Below are positions 1-6,620 of a DNA stretch of 64,000 nucleotides, piece after piece (the first letter of the stretch is position 1; each line of letters begins with the position of its first letter). This DNA comes from an uncultured Clostridia bacterium (GTDB taxonomy: Bacteria; Bacillota; Clostridia; Lachnospirales; CAG-274): contig CANRHR010000012.1 in NCBI GenBank assembly GCA_947630475.1, positions 1 to 64,000 of the forward strand, read 5' to 3'. A program made the translations under genes and the position numbers. The notes beneath the pieces were generated by a model. It did not search any database, was not told where the DNA came from, and saw only the letters and a list, made by a program, of their open reading frames with translations.

Positions 1-119
1 TTTAGAAAACTTTTGGATAAGTACAATGTAATACAGTCATTTTCAGCCAAAGGCTATCCATATGACAATGCCGTTATTTAAAATTAGAAGAAATAAACAG
101 AAAAATATTCTGCAAATAA
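1..119 (+). pseudogene. IS3-family transposase (OrfB) remnant
   Basis: Frame 1 from base 1 reads SFSAKGYPYDNAV before a stop at 79-81. This is the conserved block near the last catalytic Glu of IS3-family DDE integrases. The text then resumes in another frame (75-116) as YLKLEEINRKIF, which matches what normally follows a few residues later (ESFFK-YLKKEEINRR in intact relatives). The short stretch holding the catalytic Glu is missing at about 76-80, with a frameshift. The copy is therefore dead, and its 5' part lies outside the window. The match is from memory of the family. Confidence 0.7.
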
Positions 120-179
120 TATTCTCTCTCCAAATCAAAAAGATAAGTTCTGTATTAAAAGTTTAAAACAATAAGATGT

Positions 180-206
180 AAAAATCTTGGGGCTACCCGC
201 CCCAAG
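180..206 (-). terminator. Probable terminator of the DUF6033-like genes
   Basis: CTTGGGGC (186-193) pairs with GCCCCAAG (199-206) around a 5-base loop. Read on the minus strand the hairpin is followed by ATTTTTA, so it could end transcription coming from the minus-strand genes at 315-1777. The flanking stretch to about 236 is unusually GC-rich. 207-314 holds no gene that I can see. Confidence 0.5.
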
Positions 207-314
207 CCCCAGCAAGCACACAGGCGCTTGACCCCGTTAGGTATATTTTTCATTTAGCTGTTCACTTTTTTGGCTATAGTCCAATCAATGTGATTTCCTT
301 ATCTTAAAGATACA

Positions 315-1004
315 TCAAATTTTAATGTCAAGACCTGCCATTTCAGTTATTGGTGTATTATCAAGATTTGATACTGCTTTAATTATTTTTTCCGTCAAAT
401 CCTGTATATTGCTGCCTTTAACCTTTATTTCATGTGATTGAAAAGCTTTGCTCTCTTCTTTTCTCTTTGCCCTCATTTTTGCAAGGTGTTCTTCCTGTTC
501 ACGCTTTGCCTGCTTCTTTTCTGTTTTTTTCTTTTCCGCAAGCTGTTCCTCTTTTTTCTTTTCCTGTAACTTCTTCAGCCAATCTGCCTGTCCGCTTTCT
601 TTACTCTTATTCGGGCTTTTTGATGTAGTATGAACTACCGCAGAAATATTTCCGTTATCGTCTATACTCCAAGTTTCGGAATAATACGTAAGTGTCCCTC
701 CGTTAGCTGCTGCCGCCCTCTGTGCGCTTTTATAGCCACGAGCGTAAATATCCTTAAATAAAGATAGATTTTCCTCCAGCTTTTTAGCTTCTTCAGGATC
801 ATTTGCACACTTTCCTAAATATGCGCCGGAAATGGACACATTGCCATTTTTTACACAATCATAGGTCTTTTGCAGATACAAATTGTAATCAGATGCTGTC
901 CGATTGGCAGGTGTCTGTTGCTCTTTAGCTTCCGTTTTATTAGCCGTTCTATTTTTCTGCATAGCATACGCGTTATAATTACTTTCAATCCCTGTTAATG
1001 CCAT
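315..1004 (-). CDS. DUF6033-like protein, copy 1
   Basis: A 229-residue soluble protein with no signal peptide or membrane segment. The start at 1004 is chosen because GGAGG (1013-1017) lies 8 bases upstream; an ATG at 1046 in the same frame lacks a good site. The N-terminal half has a SDYNLYLQKTYD stretch and a YLGKCANDPEEAKKLEENL block. Next comes a lysine/glutamate-rich, probably coiled-coil segment of about 50 residues. The C-terminus (HEIKVKGSNIQDLTEKI) is almost identical to that of the gene upstream at 1073-1777. The layout fits the Firmicutes family I remember as DUF6033, whose function is unknown; the family name is tentative. It probably shares a transcript with its paralog, 68 bases upstream. 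Confidence 0.75.
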   Translation of the reverse strand: MALTGIESNYNAYAMQKNRTANKTEAKEQQTPANRTASDYNLYLQKTYDCVKNGNVSISGAYLGKCANDPEEAKKLEENLSLFKDIYARGYKSAQRAAAANGGTLTYYSETWSIDDNGNISAVVHTTSKSPNKSKESGQADWLKKLQEKKKEEQLAEKKKTEKKQAKREQEEHLAKMRAKRKEESKAFQSHEIKVKGSNIQDLTEKIIKAVSNLDNTPITEMAGLDIKI

Positions 1005-1072
1005 AATAAATTCCTCCATTTCATTTTGATTGATTTTATAAATCAATGGAATTGCATTATTTTAAAGCTATA

Positions 1073-1777
1073 TCAAATTTTAAAGTCAAGACCTGCTGTT
1101 TCAGCTATTGATGTATTATTAAGATTTGATACTGCTTCAATCATTTTTTCCGTTAAATCCTGTATGTTGCTGCCTTTAACCTTTATTTCATGTGATTGAA
1201 GAGCTTCGCTCTCTTCTTTTCTCTTTGCACTCATTTTTGCAAGGCGTTTTTCATTTTCTTTTTTATCGGCTTTTTTCTTTTCAAGTTTTTCTAATTTTTC
1301 TTTTTGCTCTTTTGCTTTTCGTTTAGCATTTTCTCTGGCAATTCTTCCGTCAGGATCATTTGTACCTGAACTAATCATCGTAATATTTCCATTTGAATCT
1401 ATTTCAACTGAAAGGCTCGTAAGAGTTCCCAAAGAATGAGATGTCGCATAAGCTACGCAATCCGGAATAGCAGCAAGATTTTCTTCTAAATATTTAGCTT
1501 TTTCCGGATCATTCATACACTTTTTTAAAAATGCGCTCGATACCGATACAGTTGTCGGAACACCCTCCATGGAGGTAGTACCTGTATTCATATAGCTGTA
1601 TTTATCCTGTAAATATCTGGAATAATCATTTACATTGCTGTATCCTGTATTAATTTGCTCTGTTCTTGTTTTTCCGGGAGTTGAAGTTTTCAACTCAACC
1701 GTACTTGTTATAACATTACTTTTTTTTGCACTTCCTGCCGTATAATTACTGTAATTGTTTATAATTTCCATTGACAT
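1073..1777 (-). CDS. DUF6033-like protein, copy 2
   Basis: A 234-residue paralog of the 315-1004 gene with the same plan: YSRYLQDKYSYM near the N-terminus, then VSSAFLKKCMNDPEKAKYLEENLA, a Lys/Glu-rich helix, and the C-terminal block SHEIKVKGSNIQDLTEKM. The last 50 or so residues are nearly identical between copies while the middle has diverged. GGGGG lies about 8 bases before the ATG. The gene lies directly behind the sensor kinase gene and has a LytTR-like double repeat (1859-1888) about 80 bases ahead of its start, so it is probably a target of the neighbouring regulator. Its biochemical role is unknown. Confidence 0.75.
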   Translation of the reverse strand: MSMEIINNYSNYTAGSAKKSNVITSTVELKTSTPGKTRTEQINTGYSNVNDYSRYLQDKYSYMNTGTTSMEGVPTTVSVSSAFLKKCMNDPEKAKYLEENLAAIPDCVAYATSHSLGTLTSLSVEIDSNGNITMISSGTNDPDGRIARENAKRKAKEQKEKLEKLEKKKADKKENEKRLAKMSAKRKEESEALQSHEIKVKGSNIQDLTEKMIEAVSNLNNTSIAETAGLDFKI

Positions 1778-1858
1778 AATATCATACCCCCAAAAATAAA
1801 TCTAAATTAACAGTTCCTACTTTTTTTATCGTATTTTCTGCCATAAAATTCATAAACA

Positions 1859-1888
1859 TGGTGTGAATTACGGCATTTTTGGTGTGAA
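1859..1888 (-). promoter_or_regulatory. LytTR-type double repeat upstream of the DUF6033-like genes
   Basis: On the minus strand TTCACACCA (1888-1880) is repeated exactly at 1867-1859 after a 12-base spacer. Two 9-bp direct repeats 12 bp apart is the binding-site geometry known for AgrA/ComE LytTR regulators. The first repeat encodes the last residues of the sensor kinase (FTP); the second lies just past its stop. A TACGAT sequence 25 bases downstream could be a -10. A closely related pair stands before the regulator gene itself (4136-4165). Binding by this regulator is inferred. Confidence 0.65.
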
Positions 1889-3316
1889 TGTCTTTTCATA
1901 CATCATAACAGTCAAAATAAAATTTTTTCCTTTCTCTGTTTCTTTCACTGTAATGTCAATATCCCCCTTGTATTTTCTTGCGCATCTCTGTATGTTCTCC
2001 ATTCCGAAACCGTGAAGCCGCCTGTCCTCTTTGCTGCTGACCGGCAATCCTGTTTCCGTATCTATAATCAGGATGTCTTCAAAATCATTCTCAACCTCAA
2101 TAAAAAACAGGCTGCCTTTTTGATAAGACCGCACGATGATTTTTTTGTTTCCTGCTGTTTTTCGGGCAGCTTCAACTGCGTTTTCCAGTGCATTATTTAA
2201 CACAATCCCTATATCATATACATCTATCTGATTTTTATCGGGATAAATAAAATCCGATATAAAATTGATGTTTTGTTTCTCCGCTTCCTGCTTTTTTTGA
2301 TGAAGAATCACATCAATAATAGGATTTCCCGTCTGATAATAAAAGTCAAGTCTTCCTACTGTTTCTTCCATCTTTCCAATGTAACTGTCAAGCTCTTGCC
2401 GCTCTTTACCGTCTGTTCTGCCTACAACTGCCGCTATGCTTTCCAAGTGGCTTTTCATATCGTGCTTTAATCCTCTCATATCGGCATAAATATCCTGTAT
2501 CTCTTTAATTTCACGCTGCATCTGCACCATCTGGTTTTCCAGTATAGAGTGTTTCCGTTCTTCTTCATTAAGCTGTACCATTTTTTGAAAAAGAATCACG
2601 GAAGATACATTAACCCCCAACAGCAAAATACAGATAAGCGGCACCCAAAACAGTGTAGCGGGAACCCTGTCAAACATCATAGAGGTCACTTCATTTTCTG
2701 CCGGCAGTATCATCATTCGCAGCGTAATAGCAATACACAATGCTGCAATACTTGGAAGAATTAAAAACGCATTTTCATGTTTTTGAAGATAATAATCCTT
2801 TTTTACAAATTTAGTTGCCAAAACAGTAAAATATACAATAATCATTAATGCATACAATAAAATAATCATTGTTCCTAATATTCCATTGGAAACTGCTGTC
2901 CAGCTTTTTGCTTTATCTATGCTGTTAATTACTTCTTTTTCCAAAAAAATATAAGAAATTTTCCAACGCACATAATTTAAACCGATAGATAAAACTATTA
3001 TAATATAAATAATAATCTCTTTTCCGCCTATAAAACTGACTGCTACAAAAAACTGTTTGGATAAATTTTTTTGATATAAAACCATTTGCAAAAACAGTAC
3101 TATAACCATATCGACAGCAACCTTTAAAATATTGCCAAAAGGATATATGCCGCCGACCAATTTCCCTATCAGGCTTTTAAAAACAAAATAAAGAAACGCC
3201 CAAGCAATCAGGGCGGTTTTTCTTGATGTTTTGGCTTTCAGGAATTTATCTGCATAAATGCTTCCTGCTATACTGTTTATAAAATAAAGACCAAAAGAAA
3301 GCCCCCATTCAAACAT
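1868..3316 (-). CDS. AgrC-like sensor histidine kinase
   Basis: About 482 residues. The first 250 or so form six or more membrane helices. A long helix then leads into GLKHDMKSHLESI, which carries the phospho-accepting His, as in AgrC/ComD-type (HPK10) kinases. The ATPase part has the N-box NNALENAVEAAR and GFGMENIQ as the G-box. The start at 3316 is chosen because GGGGG lies 8 bases upstream; upstream start codons lie deep inside the regulator gene. It overlaps the regulator stop by 8 bases, so translation is probably coupled. No AgrB/AgrD peptide-signal genes are nearby, so the ligand is unknown. It should phosphorylate the regulator encoded just upstream. Confidence 0.88.
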   Translation of the reverse strand: MFEWGLSFGLYFINSIAGSIYADKFLKAKTSRKTALIAWAFLYFVFKSLIGKLVGGIYPFGNILKVAVDMVIVLFLQMVLYQKNLSKQFFVAVSFIGGKEIIIYIIIVLSIGLNYVRWKISYIFLEKEVINSIDKAKSWTAVSNGILGTMIILLYALMIIVYFTVLATKFVKKDYYLQKHENAFLILPSIAALCIAITLRMMILPAENEVTSMMFDRVPATLFWVPLICILLLGVNVSSVILFQKMVQLNEEERKHSILENQMVQMQREIKEIQDIYADMRGLKHDMKSHLESIAAVVGRTDGKERQELDSYIGKMEETVGRLDFYYQTGNPIIDVILHQKKQEAEKQNINFISDFIYPDKNQIDVYDIGIVLNNALENAVEAARKTAGNKKIIVRSYQKGSLFFIEVENDFEDILIIDTETGLPVSSKEDRRLHGFGMENIQRCARKYKGDIDITVKETEKGKNFILTVMMYEKTFTPKMP

Positions 3317-4034
3317 TGACAATACCCCCGTTTTTAGCATAATCCATATACCGCTTAACAAAATCGGCATATTTTTTATGAGCAAGGATCAGCCTATCCC
3401 TATTAACAACCTCAATCATATCTGTACCATAGGAAACTATCTTTTCCATATTCACAAGGTAGCATCTGTGGCAGCGGTAAAAACTGCCGCCTGCCGCCCT
3501 TTCCCATTCTTCCATTTTTCCATAAGTTTCCATAATGCCCGTTTTTGTGTGAATAATAACCTTTTTATTTGCGCTTTCAATGTAAAAAATATCTTTTAAA
3601 TACAATTTTGTCTGCACACCGGCATTTTTAACAAAAATATATTGTTTTCCATGCTCCTGCATTGCATATGCCTCTTTCCATGCCCGCCCGAAAACAGAAG
3701 CAAATTTTTCTTTATTCAGCGGTTTTACCAAGTATTGAAATGCCGAAACATCAAATGCATCATAAACATACTTGTCATAACCTGTTACAAAAATGATAAT
3801 ATTCTTTAATTTTCCGGCTTTCTCCTGATACTTTCTAATCTGCCTTGCCACATCAAGTCCTGATACTTCTTTCATTTCCACATCAAGAAAAGTAATATCA
3901 AAATCTCCATTAGCCTTCAATATTTCTTCTCCGCTTGCAAAGGTTGTAATCTCTGCGCCGGATTCCTGCTCTCTTATCAGTGAAACAATATGCTCCCTTG
4001 CCATTTTATCATCATCGCATACTGCAATCTTCAT
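3309..4034 (-). CDS. LytTR-family response regulator (AgrA-like)
   Basis: A 241-residue protein. Residues 1-120 are a CheY-like receiver: MKIAVCDDD gives the acidic pocket, TFLDVEM the phosphorylated Asp, and FVTGYDKY and YLVKPL the switch and Lys. The rest is a LytTR DNA-binding domain (IFYIESANKKVIIHT, FYRCHRCYLVN). The start at 4034 is chosen because AGGAAG lies upstream and the receiver begins there; a longer frame to 4079 adds only unrelated residues. First gene of a regulator-kinase operon, the usual order for agr/com-type pairs. A LytTR-like double repeat about 100 bases upstream suggests self-activation. Confidence 0.9.
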   Translation of the reverse strand: MKIAVCDDDKMAREHIVSLIREQESGAEITTFASGEEILKANGDFDITFLDVEMKEVSGLDVARQIRKYQEKAGKLKNIIIFVTGYDKYVYDAFDVSAFQYLVKPLNKEKFASVFGRAWKEAYAMQEHGKQYIFVKNAGVQTKLYLKDIFYIESANKKVIIHTKTGIMETYGKMEEWERAAGGSFYRCHRCYLVNMEKIVSYGTDMIEVVNRDRLILAHKKYADFVKRYMDYAKNGGIVNV

Positions 4035-4135
4035 AAATTCAAACTTCCTTTCTCTTGAACATTTTGTTTCTTTATCCAAAAAAGATTTTTATTTGTTATA
4101 TATATCGGCAAATTTTAAGGCGATTGGGGAAAATA

Positions 4136-4165
4136 TAGCGTGAATTGCTAAATTTTTGGTGTGAA
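4136..4165 (-). promoter_or_regulatory. LytTR-type double repeat upstream of the regulator operon
   Basis: On the minus strand TTCACACCA (4165-4157) and TTCACGCTA (4144-4136) are separated by exactly 12 bases, matching the pair at 1859-1888 in sequence, spacing and orientation. An AT-rich TATATA stretch that could serve as -10 follows about 30 bases downstream. This suggests the response regulator controls its own operon. The rest of 4166-4300 shows no gene. Confidence 0.62.
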
Positions 4166-4306
4166 ATTTTTTTATTTTGTATGATGACTGACTTTCCGGA
4201 TTGATTGGCAGATAACTTTAAAAAAACTATATTATAAAAAAGCCGCTTAAATGGCCAATGTGATAAATTTACAGCTGCCTGTTTTTAAGCTAATAACAAA
4301 AAAAGC

Positions 4307-4335
4307 TTGATATACTCTAAAGAGTATGCTATAAT
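4307..4335 (+). promoter_or_regulatory. Sigma-A promoter with palindromic operator
   Basis: TTGATA (4307-4312) and TATAAT (4330-4335) are separated by exactly 17 bases. The spacer contains a perfect palindrome, ATACTCT-AA-AGAGTAT (4312-4327), placed where a bound repressor would block RNA polymerase. It drives the YoaK-like gene. No obvious cognate repressor is encoded beside it. Confidence 0.75.
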
Positions 4336-4458
4336 ATAATTATAAAACAAAAAATAAACTTGAATAATTGACAAATTATATAAAAAATAAATTTTTCATT
4401 TTATCAAAAAAGATATTACAAAGTGCATTTATATTTTGCGCTATTTAGGGGGATTATA

Positions 4459-5172
4459 TTGGAGAGCAAACTTAATCATAATGTGTATTTAACTTGCGAA
4501 CGCTATTATATATACGAATTGCTTATTATGGTAGCTGGTATGCTTGGAGCTTATACGCTTAATCTTAGAGGCGGTGTCTTTTGCAATGCTCAAACGGCAA
4601 ATGTTGCTCTTATGGCGGTTGAATTAGGAAGCGGCAACTTTACCAAAGGATTATATTATTTAATTCCAATATCAGCATATACCGCAGGATCGATACTATC
4701 CGAATATCTGCCCAAAAAGGTAAGACATATACATTTCTTGCGTTGGGATACATATTTAATAGGATTTGAAATGATAGTAATTTTTATTATCGGCTGGATA
4801 CCGTTAAGCTATCCTCAGCAAATAGCACAAGTTCTAATCAATTTTATTTGCTCTATGCAATATAATACTTTTCGCCAAGCCGAAGGCATACCCATGGCTA
4901 CGACATTTGTTACAAATCACATAAGACAGTTTGGAATAGGAATATCAGAATTGCTGACAAAGAAAGATGTCAAATTTTTAGTTAGAGCCATGAAACATTT
5001 AAGAATGATCCTTTTCTTTTTTGGCGGCGGTATTTTTATGGCAGTAATCTGCAAAATAATGAAGGAACGCTCAATATGGCTTGCTTTGTTACCAATGGTT
5101 GTTATTTTTATATTTCTTGCCCACGCTGATTTGTCAAATGAGGATATTGAACAAAAACCACGAGGCCACTAA
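4459..5172 (+). CDS. YoaK/DUF1275 family membrane protein
   Basis: A 238-residue inner-membrane protein with about six helices. The N-terminal part, MLGAYTLNLRGGVFCNAQTANVALM, carries the Gly-rich and QTxN pattern of the DUF1275 (YoaK) family, found widely with no settled function. The start is taken as TTG 4459, because AGGGGG sits 6 bases upstream; an ATG at 4423 in the same frame has no comparable site. Transcribed from the promoter at 4307-4335, probably alone. The channel gene that follows has its own ribosome binding site 110 bases on. Confidence 0.82.
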   Translation: MESKLNHNVYLTCERYYIYELLIMVAGMLGAYTLNLRGGVFCNAQTANVALMAVELGSGNFTKGLYYLIPISAYTAGSILSEYLPKKVRHIHFLRWDTYLIGFEMIVIFIIGWIPLSYPQQIAQVLINFICSMQYNTFRQAEGIPMATTFVTNHIRQFGIGISELLTKKDVKFLVRAMKHLRMILFFFGGGIFMAVICKIMKERSIWLALLPMVVIFIFLAHADLSNEDIEQKPRGH

Positions 5173-5285
5173 ATCAATTGCCTTATCTTGCATAATTAGG
5201 ATTTAAAACCAAACGTGAACAATCAAAATATTTTTGATAAAATTATTACTATTATTGAAAAACGATTGATTAAGGGGAAGCTTGT

Positions 5286-5996
5286 ATGAAACAAAAAATA
5301 TACAAAATCACAGTCTGTATTCTGTGTATTGTATCAGTTACATTCGCAATCCTTGATTTCAGTAAAGGTCTTACACCCCTGCAAATTTGGATTGATAATA
5401 TAATATACATAATATTTGTGGTTGATTATATAGTAAGATTTATGATTGCCGGCCAAAAAAAGAAATTCTTCAAAGAAAACGTTTTTGATCTTATTGCAAT
5501 AATTCCATTCAATTCTGCATTTAGAATTTTCAGAATTTTAAAATTTTCAAAACTTTTAAGACTTGCAAAATTCACAAAGCTGTTAAGAATAGGCTCTGTA
5601 TTTGCAAGGTTCTTAACAAAAGCAAGAAGATTTCTAAACACCAATGGATTCAAATACATATTAATACTTTCAGGAACATCAATTCTTGCAGGAACTTTTG
5701 CAATGATGTATTTTGAACAAATGAATTTTTCTGATGCTCTGTGGTGGTCATTTGTGACTGCCGCAACAGTTGGTTATGGTGATTTATCGCCTTCCACCAA
5801 TGCGGGAAGAATTGTTGCCTCACTGCTGATGCTTGTTGGAATCGGGCTTATCGGATCACTGACATCTTCAATCACATCTTTTTTTCTTCATCCAATTGAA
5901 GAAAAATCTTTCAGTTCAGATAAAGTTGAAATGGTATTTACCATGTATCAATCATTATCCGATGAAGAAAAAGAGGAATTTAAGAAAAAAATATAA
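5286..5996 (+). CDS. Potassium channel, voltage-gated-like (ion transporter family)
   Basis: A 236-residue protein with six predicted membrane helices. S4 is a clear amphipathic arginine/lysine ladder (RIFRILKFSKLLRLAKFTK), as in voltage sensors. The pore loop carries the K+ selectivity filter TVGYGDL, followed by S6. The short C-terminal tail is charged and has no RCK/TrkA-N domain. This fits the small KvAP-like bacterial channels. GGGGAAG lies before the ATG. It should pass K+ across the cytoplasmic membrane; gating properties cannot be told from sequence. Confidence 0.88.
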   Translation: MKQKIYKITVCILCIVSVTFAILDFSKGLTPLQIWIDNIIYIIFVVDYIVRFMIAGQKKKFFKENVFDLIAIIPFNSAFRIFRILKFSKLLRLAKFTKLLRIGSVFARFLTKARRFLNTNGFKYILILSGTSILAGTFAMMYFEQMNFSDALWWSFVTAATVGYGDLSPSTNAGRIVASLLMLVGIGLIGSLTSSITSFFLHPIEEKSFSSDKVEMVFTMYQSLSDEEKEEFKKKI

Positions 5997-6008
5997 AGCC
6001 TGTCAAAA

Positions 6009-6034
6009 CCCACCTCCTAAGAGGCGGGGCTTTT
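6009..6034 (+). terminator. Terminator after the K+ channel gene
   Basis: CCCACCTC (6009-6016) pairs with GAGGCGGG (6021-6028), with one mismatch and a CTAA loop, followed by GCTTTTATT. The gene ends 13 bases earlier. The arms resemble the hairpin at 52264-52301. Confidence 0.7.
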
Positions 6035-6093
6035 ATTGCAACTTCGTCACAAACGCAAATAATTTTATATATGTCATTATAGCCGGATAAAAA

Positions 6094-6357
6094 TTATTTA
6101 AAAAGTTTATCGATTAAGCCAATAAGCTCATCTGCCTTTTCATCTATTGAATTATCCTGTGCCGCAGCTTTTACACAATTTTTTATGTGTGCCTTTAAAA
6201 TTTCATTATTTGCCTTTTTTATAACTGCTTGGGCAGCCAAAAGCTGAGTGGAAATATCTATACAGTAACGATCCTCATCTATCATTTTAAGTATTCCGTC
6301 AAGTTGTCCTCTCGCTGTTTTTATGAGTCGTTCAATTTGCTTTTTGTCAGCTTTCAT
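6094..6357 (-). CDS. csoR: CsoR-type copper-sensing repressor
   Basis: An 87-residue all-helical protein of the CsoR/RcnR (DUF156) family. The three Cu(I) ligands of CsoR are present: Cys in RYCIDI, and His and Cys in AHIKNC. It therefore belongs to the copper branch rather than FrmR or RcnR. The start at 6357 follows GGAGG; an in-frame start at 6387 would overlap the hairpin upstream. It lies 50 bases behind copA on the same strand and should repress that operon until Cu(I) binds. The palindrome at 8988-9002 is its likely operator. Confidence 0.92.
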   Translation of the reverse strand: MKADKKQIERLIKTARGQLDGILKMIDEDRYCIDISTQLLAAQAVIKKANNEILKAHIKNCVKAAAQDNSIDEKADELIGLIDKLFK

Positions 6358-6376
6358 AAAAAACCTCCATAATATT

Positions 6377-6397
6377 GCCTTTCGCAAAGCGAAAGGC
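6377..6397. other. Perfect hairpin between copA and csoR
   Basis: GCCTTTCGC (6377-6385) and GCGAAAGGC (6389-6397) form a 9-bp perfect stem with an AAA loop. It lies 10 bases past the copA stop and 20 bases before the csoR start on the minus strand. No long U run follows, so it is more likely an RNA processing or stability element, or a partial terminator lowering csoR output, than a full stop. Confidence 0.6.
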
Positions 6398-6407
6398 GTG
6401 GACTTAC

Positions 6408-6620
6408 TTATTGATTAATAATATCAACAACTTCATAACCGGCTTGGGCAACAACGTTTTTAAGCTCTTCGTCAGATACTTCCTTTAAAAGATCTACATA
6501 TGCAGCTTTATCCTCAAGGCTTACATTTACTTTTACTCCTTCAATTTCATTTAAAGCTTTTTCAACTCTCCCTGTGCAGTGTGCGCACATCATTCCTTCA
6601 ATTTTAATTGTTTTTTTCAT
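6408..6620 (-). other. Possible internal start giving a free CopZ-like chaperone
   Basis: Inside copA, codon 782 is an ATG with AAGGAG (6630-6635) 9 bases upstream, a near-ideal ribosome binding site. Translation from it would yield a 70-residue protein beginning MKKTIKIEGMMCAHC, the size and sequence type of CopZ. Seen: site, spacing and domain boundary coincide. Inferred: a separate product is made, or the two genes fused recently by loss of a stop codon. Confidence 0.55.
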
